Shown: piece by piece, positions 7,388 through 13,585 of the stretch
Numbering within the stretch: position 1 is the first letter of the stretch
Layout: each line of letters opens with the position of its first letter
Source of the DNA: JBJXGC01 sp046154545
GTDB lineage: Bacteria; Chloroflexota; Dehalococcoidia; Tepidiformales; Tepidiformaceae
Assembly: GCA_046154545.1 (NCBI GenBank)
Contig: JBJXGC010000176.1
Location: 1 to 16,688 of the forward strand
DNA: 16,688 nucleotides
Direction: 5' to 3'
Notes under the pieces: model-generated
Database searches by the model: none
Seen by the model: the letters and a program-made list of their open reading frames with translations, nothing else
What the model was told of the DNA's origin: nothing
Program-made: the position numbers and the translations under genes

Positions 7388-8215
7388 TCAGGCGTCCCAC
7401 TCAGCGACGACGAGGCGGTAGCCGATATCGAGGGAGTCCATGGATAGCAGGTCCTGGTGGCGATGGCGCCAGCTCCCGTCACGAAGGTCGCGCGCTAGCT
7501 CGCTGAGCCCGCGGTCGATCGCAGCTGAGGCGCCCAGCCTGGCGAACGCGGAGATGTTGGAGCGCACGAGAGGGTCGAGGTAGGCCTCTGGGCGGCGCCA
7601 GTAGGCGCCCAGGAATCCATCGGCACAGTCATACGGGATCACAACGACGCGGACGTCGTCTGTACCCAGCGTTTCACGCAGCCAGGAGATTGGGACCGCG
7701 ATCTTCGCGTCGGTGTCGAGGATTTCGGGGAAATAGTCCATGAGCCAGAAGGTGCGCGAAACCTCAAGGTCCCATGTGAAGATGACGGCACGACGGGCTA
7801 CCCTGCGGAGTTCCCGGAAAGCCGCCTCACGGTCGCTCCACCAGTGGATGGTGAGGACCGCAAGCGCGACATCGACCGACTTATCCCGGAGCGGGATTCG
7901 GTCGGCGGTTGTCAGGGTGGCGGGGGCGAGGTTTGGGCCGCGCTGAGCGATCATGGTGATCGAAGGCTCGACCGCCAGGAGAGTCTGTGGCGGTTCATAC
8001 GAACCGGTGCCAGCACCGACGTTGACGACCGACGTGGCATCGCCGATGGCCTCCCAGATGGCGGCACGAATGCGAGCGTCTTCCCGTCGCGTTTGTCGGT
8101 AGCTATTCCCGATCACGTCGTAGGGAGACTTACCGCCGAGGGCAGCGGCGGGGGAGCCTGCGCGATGGGCTTCTTCTTGCGCGCCTTCGGCCTGCCCATG
8201 CTGTATGCGGGTCAT
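7388..8215 (-). CDS. Class I SAM-dependent methyltransferase
   Basis: A 275-residue cytoplasmic methyltransferase of the UbiE/Methyltransf_11 type; the methyl acceptor is not predictable. Visible: YDVIGNSYRQTRREDARI (32-49), the usual N-terminal motif of this subfamily; motif I VVNVGAGTGSYEP (63-75), which binds SAM; acidic Glu83 in LLAVEPS for the ribose; and motif IV-like region DVALAVLTIHWWSD (115-128). The ATG at 8215 is used here. The frame stays open to 8329, but that would overlap the CAP gene, and the first 30 residues look unconserved. A GTG at Val34 (8116) is a second candidate start because it overlaps the stop of a 28-codon upstream ORF (8199-8113), though the YD of the family motif lies just before it. 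It is downstream of the CAP gene on the same strand with a 71-base gap, perhaps cotranscribed. Confidence 0.88.
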   Translation of the reverse strand: MTRIQHGQAEGAQEEAHRAGSPAAALGGKSPYDVIGNSYRQTRREDARIRAAIWEAIGDATSVVNVGAGTGSYEPPQTLLAVEPSITMIAQRGPNLAPATLTTADRIPLRDKSVDVALAVLTIHWWSDREAAFRELRRVARRAVIFTWDLEVSRTFWLMDYFPEILDTDAKIAVPISWLRETLGTDDVRVVVIPYDCADGFLGAYWRRPEAYLDPLVRSNISAFARLGASAAIDRGLSELARDLRDGSWRHRHQDLLSMDSLDIGYRLVVAEWDA

Positions 8216-8286
8216 ACGGCATGGTCGCGTTGGGCGTTTGCCGGTGTCAAACCCGCCGTGGCGGATCGGGCCGCGGGCCCCCGACT

Positions 8287-9147
8287 CTAGCGGCGGCCGA
8301 AGGTGTGCCAGCCGCGCTCGGCGGTCCACACCTGGCCGGTCGCGGTATCGAGGTAGAACCCGCCGCCGGCGCTGCCGTACTCGAGGTCATCGACCCAGAG
8401 GGGCTCCATTTTGCGGGTCGCGGCCGGGCTGAAGGCGTGCCAGTTGCGTTCGCGCGTCCAGACCTGTTTGGTGGCCGGGTCCCAGTAGAACCCGCCGCCA
8501 GCGCTGCCATAGGCGAGGTCGTTCACCCAGAGCGGGCTCTTATCGGCGAGGCGGCCGGCCGTGGTGGCGGCGCCCCCGGCCCCTTGGGCGACCGTGGGGT
8601 GCGCGGGCAGGGCGGGGTCCTCATCGACGCCGAAGTCCGTCGCCCAGTACCAGGTGTAGGTCGAGGCGGCGTTCATGGCGCGCGAGATGCCGATGACGCG
8701 ATAGCGAGCGTCGAGCATGTTGGCCTTGTGCGGCGCGGAGCCAACGAATTGCGCGAACGCTTCGGCCGCGGTGTCGGAATTCGTCCCGGCGGCGATGTTC
8801 TCACCCACGGGCGAGGGATAGCCGCAGTCGCGAGCACGTTCCAGGGCCTGGCGGCCCAGGCCGTCGGTATGGGAGAAGTAGTTCTTCGTGGCCATGTCGG
8901 CCGCCATCCAGGCCGCCGAACGGCGGAGAGGAGCCGAAGGCTGGACGGCCGGGACGCCGTTCCGGGCGCGGTAGTCGTTGACGAGCCGCAGGAAAGCGGT
9001 CTCTTCGCTGTCGAGGGCGGTCGCCTCCTGGCCGCAGGGCCCGGCGGCGCGGGCTTCGGGCGCGGCCCGAAGGTCGAGGCCGACGAGGATCGCCAGGGAG
9101 GCGATGACGCCCAACGCTGATGCAAGTGCTGACTTCGGTATTGCCAT
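8287..9147 (-). CDS. Exported CAP-domain (SCP/PR-1-like) protein with duplicated C-terminal repeat
   Basis: A 286-residue protein with an N-terminal signal sequence: Lys5, a hydrophobic stretch 8-24 and ARA-AG near 32-36 as probable cleavage site. Residues 48-172 form a CAP domain, the family of YkwD, SCP and PR-1, secreted proteins of mostly unclear function. Motifs include LRLVNDYRARNGVPAV (53-68), FSHTDG (91-96, His93), GENIAAG (115-121, Glu116) and SAPHKANML (137-145, His140), giving the cavity His/Glu set. After a linker, a 35-residue repeat occurs twice, at 205-239 and 249-283, with 27 of 35 positions identical. Its consensus is PLWVxDLxYGSAGGGFY, then xDxATxQVWT, then xERxWHxF. I do not recognise this repeat. 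The ATG 9147 is supported by the signal peptide, but there is no obvious ribosome site. Confidence 0.9.
   Translation of the reverse strand: MAIPKSALASALGVIASLAILVGLDLRAAPEARAAGPCGQEATALDSEETAFLRLVNDYRARNGVPAVQPSAPLRRSAAWMAADMATKNYFSHTDGLGRQALERARDCGYPSPVGENIAAGTNSDTAAEAFAQFVGSAPHKANMLDARYRVIGISRAMNAASTYTWYWATDFGVDEDPALPAHPTVAQGAGGAATTAGRLADKSPLWVNDLAYGSAGGGFYWDPATKQVWTRERNWHAFSPAATRKMEPLWVDDLEYGSAGGGFYLDTATGQVWTAERGWHTFGRR
8299..8403 (-). repeat. CAP-protein C-terminal repeat, unit 2
   Basis: Second unit (residues 249-283) of the coding repeat, 132 bases from unit 1. It is in the same frame and closes the protein three residues before its C-terminus. Confidence 0.85.
8431..8535 (-). repeat. 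CAP-protein C-terminal repeat, unit 1
   Basis: First unit (residues 205-239). Compared with unit 2 the invariant core is YGSAGGGFY, with QVWT and WHxF following. The nucleotide sequences have diverged more at third positions than the protein, which points to an old duplication kept by selection. Confidence 0.85.
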
Positions 9148-9394
9148 ATGTACTGTTTCGGACGTTCTGTGCGCGTCCCAACCACCATGACCTTAAACGA
9201 CGCTATCAAAAGGAGCGGCGGTCGTGTGTAAACGGACTGCAAAATGGGCAAGAGATCAGGGGGAAAAAGGCCTGGCGTACGGGTGAGGGCAGGGCCACGG
9301 TCGAGTGCCCTGCTGTTTGGCGGGGTATCTCAGCACATACGCCAGGCGAAGAAATGCTAACACGCCCACGCGCATGATTCATAGTGCCAAACGG
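9148..9394. other. Divergent intergenic region between CAP and osmC-like genes
   Basis: About 250 bases with no coding evidence, less G+C-rich than the genes. On the minus strand a TTTACA near 9225 could be a -35 box for the CAP gene, but the matching -10 is poor. It also holds the nested inverted repeat at 9270-9347. Confidence 0.5.
9270..9347. repeat. Nested inverted repeat (two-tier hairpin)
   Basis: GCCTGGCGTA (9270-9279) is exactly complementary to TACGCCAGGC (9338-9347). Inside, GCAGGG plus CAC (9289-9298, one bulged C) pairs with GTGCCCTGC (9305-9313) around a 6-base loop. It sits between divergent genes, upstream of the osmC -10 box. It could be a cruciform, an operator or part of an untranslated leader on the minus strand. 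Confidence 0.5.
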
Positions 9395-9400
9395 TACAAT
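9395..9400 (+). promoter_or_regulatory. -10 box (TACAAT) of the OsmC-family gene
   Basis: TACAAT lies 33 bases before the GTG at 9434, giving a leader of about 27 bases that contains GAAGGA (9419-9424) as ribosome site. No clear -35 box is visible. Confidence 0.45.
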
Positions 9401-9433
9401 GCCGGTGATTCTGCCGCCGAAGGACTTCTCCCC

Positions 9434-9871
9434 GTGACCAAAGTCATTGTCCAGTCGCTCCCCGACTACACCCACAGCCAGCTCATCACAGCCCCGGGGC
9501 GGGCGTTCATCGCCGATGAGCCAGTGGCCGACGGCGGCGCCGACCTTGGCCCGACGCCGTACGAACTGCTCACCGCCGCCCTCGGCGCCTGTACGGCGAT
9601 GACACTCCAGATCTACGCCAGGCGCAAGGGGATCCCGCTCGAGGAGGTGGCGGTCGAGGTCGAGCATAGCCGCGAGCATGCGGCCGATTGCGCCGACTGC
9701 CAGGAGCCGAAGAGCGGCAGGATCGAGGTGTTGCGGCGGCGGATCGTGCTTCGTGGCCCGTTGACGGAGGCGCAGCGGGATGAGCTGCTCGGGATCGCCG
9801 CCCGTTGTCCCGTGCACAAGACGCTGATGGCCGCCCCGGAGATCCTCGATACGGTTGAGCTCGTGGGGTAG
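9434..9871 (+). CDS. OsmC/Ohr-family protein
   Basis: A 145-residue OsmC-family protein. Family members are cytoplasmic thiol-dependent peroxidases that reduce organic hydroperoxides, or related proteins of unproven activity. Both redox cysteines are present: Cys53 in LGACTAMTL and Cys125 in ARCPVHKTL. PTPYELLTAALGACTAM (40-56) is the typical core motif. DCADC (85-89) in the middle is a common feature of the YhfA-like OsmC subgroup rather than of Ohr, so I do not assign ohr or osmC as a symbol. The GTG at 9434 has GAAGGA 9 bases upstream and gives the usual family length; the frame is open to 9305, but that extension has no homology-like features and would contain the promoter. The gene converges on the ankyrin gene across the duplicated repeat element. 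Confidence 0.9.
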   Translation: MTKVIVQSLPDYTHSQLITAPGRAFIADEPVADGGADLGPTPYELLTAALGACTAMTLQIYARRKGIPLEEVAVEVEHSREHAADCADCQEPKSGRIEVLRRRIVLRGPLTEAQRDELLGIAARCPVHKTLMAAPEILDTVELVG

Positions 9872-9923
9872 GGACGAGCCAGGGGAGGTCCGTGCACCGG
9901 CCCCAGCCACAATGACTGGAGCC

Positions 9924-10104
9924 GCGCCCCTCCGTGGGCGCTTGTGTCCGCTCCATCGCCGGCGTGTCCCTTGCCGGTCCATGGCCCCCGTCCGGTCAGG
10001 GGCCCGCGTCCGCGGCGGACTCTCCCCGGACACCAGTCCCGTGCACGAAATCAGTGCCCACGGAGGGGCACGGCTCCGGTTACTGCGCGGCGACTTCAGC
10101 CACG
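9924..10104. repeat. Tandem repeat element, copy A, with 14-bp inverted repeats
   Basis: First of two direct copies with a period of 181 bases and more than 90% identity by eye. The element carries GCCCCTCCGTGGGC (9926-9939) and its exact reverse complement GCCCACGGAGGGGC (10056-10069), about 144 bases from end to end. Inside are GTGTCC (9944-9949) with GGACAC (10028-10033), and a small hairpin GTCCGcggCGGAC (10008-10020). It is open in several frames on both strands only because stop codons are rare in this composition. It lies between two convergent genes. Confidence 0.85.
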
Positions 10105-10275
10105 GCGCCCCTCCGTGGGCGCTTGTGTCCACTCCATCGCCGGCGTGTCCCGTGCCGGTCCATGGCCCGCGTCCGGTCAGGGGCCCGCTTCCGCGGCGGA
10201 CTCTCCCCGGGCACCCGGCCCGTGCACGCAATCAAGTGCCCACAGAGGGGCACGGCTCCGGCTACCACGCGGCTG
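10105..10275. repeat. Tandem repeat element, copy B
   Basis: Second copy, ending just before the stop codon of the ankyrin gene at 10279. Its inverted repeats are GCCCCTCCGTGGGC (10107-10120) and GCCCACAGAGGGGC (10238-10251), with one mismatch. Differences from copy A are scattered substitutions plus one inserted A. They cluster in the right half (around 10210-10245), where the internal GTGTCC/GGACAC pairing is lost. Confidence 0.85.
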
Positions 10276-10278
10276 CGC

Positions 10279-10941
10279 CTAACGCAGGGTGGCCGCCACC
10301 GCCCCATGCCCCGCTTCGGCGGCCAGGGCAGCGGCGGTCTTGCCGTCATCGTTCCTGGCGCCGCGGTCAGCTCCCCGGCGGAGCAGGAGGTCGATGAGGC
10401 CCTGGTCGCCATGCTGGGCCGCCGCCATCAGGGGTGTGTAGCCGCCCGACTGCCTGGAGTTCACATCGGCGCCGCTGGCCAGGAGCAACTCGCAGACGGC
10501 GAAGTGGCGCCCGGCGGCGGCGGAGTGGAGGGGACAGTTGTGCTGGCCGTTGGTGCTCCGCGCGGCGACATCCGCCCCTTTCTTGATCAGCGTCCGGGCG
10601 GCGTCGATCTGGCCGAGAAAGGCGGCGAGGTGGAGGGCCGTCCAGCCGTCGGCCGAATGGGCTGCCAGCAACCGCGGGTTCGTGGTGGCGAGGTGTTCGA
10701 GCCGCCCCGCGCGCCCCAGCGCCGCCGACTCGAAGATGTCGAGGCCCGGGTGGACGGGCGCGATGAGGTCGACCAGCTCCCACTTGCCCAGGTAGATCGC
10801 GTAGAGCAGGACGGAGAGGCCGTCGGCGCGCTGGGCATCCACGATATCGGCGCGCTTGCGCACCAGGTCGCGGATAGCCCCGGCGTCGCCAGCCTCAACG
10901 GCGGCGAACATCGCCTCACACTCGTCTACAGGCAGGGCCAT
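10279..10941 (-). CDS. Ankyrin-repeat protein
   Basis: A 220-residue soluble protein made almost entirely of ankyrin repeats, a protein-binding scaffold; its partner is unknown. Clear repeats begin at DGWTALHLAAFLGQIDAARTL (98-118), followed by KGADVAARSTNG, CPLHSAAAGRHFAVCELLL (136-154), ASGADVNSRQSGGYTPLMAAA (155-175), and a last partial unit DDGKTAAALAAEAGHG (198-213). Residues 8-90 are weaker repeats, including ADGLSVLLYAIYLGKWELV. No signal peptide is visible. ATG 10941 is chosen because GGAGG ends 8 bases before it; a GTG five codons upstream (10956) lies inside that ribosome site region and is less likely. The stop lies four bases from the repeat element. The Ala-rich final segment ends abruptly at LR, so the last repeat may be incomplete. 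Confidence 0.9.
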   Translation of the reverse strand: MALPVDECEAMFAAVEAGDAGAIRDLVRKRADIVDAQRADGLSVLLYAIYLGKWELVDLIAPVHPGLDIFESAALGRAGRLEHLATTNPRLLAAHSADGWTALHLAAFLGQIDAARTLIKKGADVAARSTNGQHNCPLHSAAAGRHFAVCELLLASGADVNSRQSGGYTPLMAAAQHGDQGLIDLLLRRGADRGARNDDGKTAAALAAEAGHGAVAATLR

Positions 10942-10964
10942 GGGCGCGGCCTCCACTGCCGCGG

Positions 10965-10970
10965 ATTCTA
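10965..10970 (-). promoter_or_regulatory. -10 box (TAGAAT) of the ankyrin gene
   Basis: On the minus strand TAGAAT lies 23 bases before the ATG at 10941, giving a short leader that contains the GGAGG ribosome site. No clear -35 box is visible. Confidence 0.45.
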
Positions 10971-11023
10971 CGCCGCGCGGCGGGTGGTGTGGGCGAGGAG
11001 CCGGCCCCGCCGGTGTGGCCGGC

Positions 11024-12295
11024 CTATTGCCCGTGCCAGTCGAACGTGACCTCGCCGAAGGTCACCCGGTCGCCCTCTTCGATACCTTCGTGCCGCAGCT
11101 CCCTGGCGACCCCCCAGCGTTCGAGCCGGCGGATGACCTCGTCGCGGGCGCCCTCCATCGAGGTGTCCATCATCTCCACGAAGGTCACGATCTTGCGGCC
11201 CTCCACGGAGAAGGCATGCTCTCCCTCGCGCCGGACGGTGTACCGTTCGCGGCCACTCGGCCGGATGACCGGGATATCCTCCGGTGGCACCGACGCCGCC
11301 CGCACCCGTTCGGCCTGGACGAGCGTGATCAGGTCCTTCAGGAGCTGTTCCACTCCCTCGCCCGTCTCGGCCGAGATAACGCTCACCGGCTTCCCCGTGT
11401 GGGCCCGGAGGAGGTCGGCCGATCGGGCCGCGGCGGCGGGGTCGAGGTCGAGTTTGGTGACCGCCATCGCCCGCGGTACCGAGCTGAGGCGCGGGTCGTA
11501 GGCCCGTACCTCGCCCTCGATCAGTTCGAAGTCCGTTACCGGGTCGGGCGAGGAGCAGTCCACGATGTGGAGGAGCACCCGGCAGCGGCGAATGTGCTTG
11601 AGGAACTCGAAGCCGAGGCCGTAGCCTTCACTCGCCCCTTCGACGAGACCTGGCAGATCCGCGAGCGTAAAGCGGTCGTAGCCGACGTTGACCACGCCAA
11701 GCATCGGCTCGAGTGTCGTGAACGGGTAGTTCGCGATTTTCGGTTTGGCGTTCGAGACCGCATTGAGGAGGGTGGACTTCCCGGCGTTGGGGAGCCCCAG
11801 CAGCCCCACGTCGGCGAGGAGGCGGAGTTCGAGTTCGACATCGAACCCTTCCCCGGCATGGCCTTTCTGGGAGAAGCTCGGCGTCTGGTTCGTGCTCGTG
11901 GCGAAGCGTTTGTTCCCCCAGCCAGCGCGGCCACCATGGGCAACCAGGATCTCCTCACCGGCCACGGCGAGGTCGGCGACAAGGTCACCCGACTCCACCT
12001 CCGTGATCACGGTGCCAGCGGGCACATCGAGGTAGAGGTCCATCCCGTGGCCGCCGGTGCGCAAACTCGGGCCCCCATTGCCACCGTGGCCGGCCATGAA
12101 CTTCTTCTTCGCCCGGTATTGCTCGAGCGTGTAGACGTCGTCCACCGCCCGCATGAAGACGCGGCCACCGCGGCCACCATCACCGCCATCCGGGCCGCCG
12201 TTCGGGATGAACTTTTCGCGGTGGTAGCTGACGACCCCATGGCCGCCAGTCCCACCCATCACATGTATCGTTACCTTATCCAGCATCTGATCCAT
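11024..12295 (-). CDS. obg: GTPase Obg (CgtA), ribosome-associated
   Basis: A 423-residue Obg GTPase, an essential factor in late 50S subunit assembly and stress or cell-cycle signalling. The N-terminal glycine-rich Obg fold (about 4-160) has GGTGGHGVVSYHREKF (14-29), NGGPDGGDGGRGG (32-44) and GHGGNG (69-74). The G domain has G1 GLPNAGKST (167-175), switch TT within YPFTTLEP (190-197), G3 DLPG (213-216), G4 TKLD (280-283) and G5 SAETGEG (308-314). The C-terminal OCT domain (about 340-423) is present, with FVEMMDTSMEGA. ATG 12295 is preferred because a TATTCC box ends 7 bases before it; Met4 (12286) would also fit the family's usual start. The upstream frame stays open to 12367 but is unlike Obg. 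The usual rplU-rpmA neighbours are absent. Confidence 0.96.
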   Translation of the reverse strand: MDQMLDKVTIHVMGGTGGHGVVSYHREKFIPNGGPDGGDGGRGGRVFMRAVDDVYTLEQYRAKKKFMAGHGGNGGPSLRTGGHGMDLYLDVPAGTVITEVESGDLVADLAVAGEEILVAHGGRAGWGNKRFATSTNQTPSFSQKGHAGEGFDVELELRLLADVGLLGLPNAGKSTLLNAVSNAKPKIANYPFTTLEPMLGVVNVGYDRFTLADLPGLVEGASEGYGLGFEFLKHIRRCRVLLHIVDCSSPDPVTDFELIEGEVRAYDPRLSSVPRAMAVTKLDLDPAAAARSADLLRAHTGKPVSVISAETGEGVEQLLKDLITLVQAERVRAASVPPEDIPVIRPSGRERYTVRREGEHAFSVEGRKIVTFVEMMDTSMEGARDEVIRRLERWGVARELRHEGIEEGDRVTFGEVTFDWHGQ

Positions 12296-12302
12296 CGTTG
12301 CA

Positions 12303-12308
12303 GGAATA
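12303..12308 (-). promoter_or_regulatory. Candidate -10 box (TATTCC) of obg
   Basis: On the minus strand TATTCC ends 7 bases before the obg ATG, the same spacing as at the hydrolase, PAC2 and antitoxin genes; there is no Shine-Dalgarno sequence. The match to consensus is only moderate, so position is the main argument. Confidence 0.35.
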
Positions 12309-12341
12309 GGCGAGCAAAGGAAGACGATGATGTTGATGAGC

Positions 12342-12538
12342 GTGGGGGAAGTGGGGAATGCGGCCATTCTGGGAAGGCCCAGGTTCAGGGACCAGCCTCA
12401 CGTTTCCCACCGGACCCCTGCCGGGAATGTGCGGGGTACTGGTGGCAACGCTGCCATCTCAGCGGCAGGCGCGCCCGAAGTGACCAGTTGTGCAAAACTT
12501 CCCCGATCAGACCCCGGTTTCCCACCATGTTTCCCAAC
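12342..12538. promoter_or_regulatory. Cluster of TGGGGAA / TTTCCCA motifs between obg and the protease gene
   Basis: The divergent intergenic region (12296-12593) holds GTGGGGGAA (12342-12350) and GTGGGGAAT (12351-12359), then GTTTCCCACC at 12402-12411 and 12517-12526, and GTTTCCCAAC at 12529-12538. The last two are spaced exactly 12 bases. These look like repeated, partly inverted binding sites for one regulator, but none is identified. Confidence 0.35.
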
Positions 12539-12593
12539 AGCATTGTAGGCTGGGATTACCCCGTGCCGGCGGGGTTTGGGGGCGACACACGTC

Positions 12594-13487
12594 ATGAGGG
12601 TTCGGATATCGCGGATGGCGATGATCCAGGGCGCCGCTGTGGCCGCGCTTCTACTTGGGATGCTCGCGCTCACCAGGGGGTCAGACGCCAGGCCGGCGGA
12701 TCCCGCCGGCCTCGTCATGGAGCGCACCCGCGTCTTTGAACGCAGTGATGGCACGACGGTCGTCGTCACGGCCCTGATCGAAGCGGCGGCGCCCGACCCG
12801 GAGGGGCTGATGGACGAGATGTTCCCCCTCTCCCATCGGCGTCAGGCCGACGGTGTGACGGCCGCCTTCGCCATCTGGGTGAAGTGGGCGCGGCAGGATG
12901 TGCCGGTGACGGTGTATTACAACCCCGCGGGCGAGCCTGCCGGTGTCGATGGGCTGGGCGCTCTGCGTGAGGGGATGGCGAGCTGGAACAGCGTCCCCCG
13001 GCAGTACTTCCGTTTCATTGATGGCGGTCTCACCGGCGCCGCCGCCGGCGACTGCACGAGCGATGTCCCCGGTGACGGGCTCAACACGCTCTCCTGGGGT
13101 GACCTCCCTCCCCGCGTCCTCGGCCGGACCTGCTACGTGAGCGACGGACGCTCCAGGGTGGATAACCAGGACCGGATCTTCGAAGGGGATATCGTCCTTG
13201 GGAAGCGGACCCGCTTCAGCACGGTAGCCGTTACGCCCCAGGACTCCTACGACCTCCGGAGCAATGTCCTCCACGAACTCGGGCATCTCCTCGGACTGGA
13301 CCATACCGATAAGGAACCAGCGGTGATGCTCCCGACGTTGAGCCTCGGCCTCCAGCGGCGCACGCCTACGGATGACGACGTTGACGGGATCCGTGCCCTT
13401 TACGGCGATGGTTCCCCGCCCACCACGCCGACGCCACAGCTCACGCTCCCGGTCCGGTCGCACGTCGTCGGCCTTTCCCGGGATTAG
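12594..13487 (+). CDS. Exported matrixin-like zinc metalloprotease
   Basis: A 297-residue secreted metalloprotease of the metzincin clan, matrixin (M10)-like. The N-terminus has basic residues (MRVRISR), a hydrophobic stretch 9-26 and a likely signal-peptide end near SDA-RP (30-34). The zinc site HELGHLLGLDH (227-237) gives His227, His231 and His237, with Glu228 as catalytic base. AVMLP (243-247) supplies the Met-turn, and DVDGIRALYG (262-271) is the typical end of the catalytic domain. A Thr/Pro-rich tail follows. I see no classical cysteine-switch propeptide; only two Cys are present, Cys154 and Cys180, which could form a disulfide. The ATG 12594 gives a good signal peptide; a TTG six codons upstream is possible. 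Ribosome site is weak. Divergent from obg; target protein unknown. Confidence 0.9.
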   Translation: MRVRISRMAMIQGAAVAALLLGMLALTRGSDARPADPAGLVMERTRVFERSDGTTVVVTALIEAAAPDPEGLMDEMFPLSHRRQADGVTAAFAIWVKWARQDVPVTVYYNPAGEPAGVDGLGALREGMASWNSVPRQYFRFIDGGLTGAAAGDCTSDVPGDGLNTLSWGDLPPRVLGRTCYVSDGRSRVDNQDRIFEGDIVLGKRTRFSTVAVTPQDSYDLRSNVLHELGHLLGLDHTDKEPAVMLPTLSLGLQRRTPTDDDVDGIRALYGDGSPPTTPTPQLTLPVRSHVVGLSRD

Positions 13488-13585
13488 GGTGGCCGCGCCG
13501 CCGCTTCTCAGGCGAGGCCAGTATCCGCGCGATTCGTGGCCCCGCCGGCGGTCGCGCCATCGGACCCTCCTGACCCGGCTCAGCG

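Noticed and set aside
9855..11049. Long open frames on both strands through the repeat element, coding for Arg/Pro/Gly-rich peptides with internal repeats
   Set aside because: They are open in several frames at once, have no ribosome site, overlap the ankyrin gene, and their internal repetition simply reflects the duplicated DNA element.
12517..12538. MraZ box array
   Set aside because: The TGGGA-type repeats have a 12-base rather than 10-base period, only two are phased, and no mraZ or cell-division cluster is present.
10856..12739. 627-codon plus-strand open frame opposite obg
   Set aside because: The minus strand encodes a complete Obg with all G motifs; the plus-strand frame is an antisense shadow caused by high G+C.
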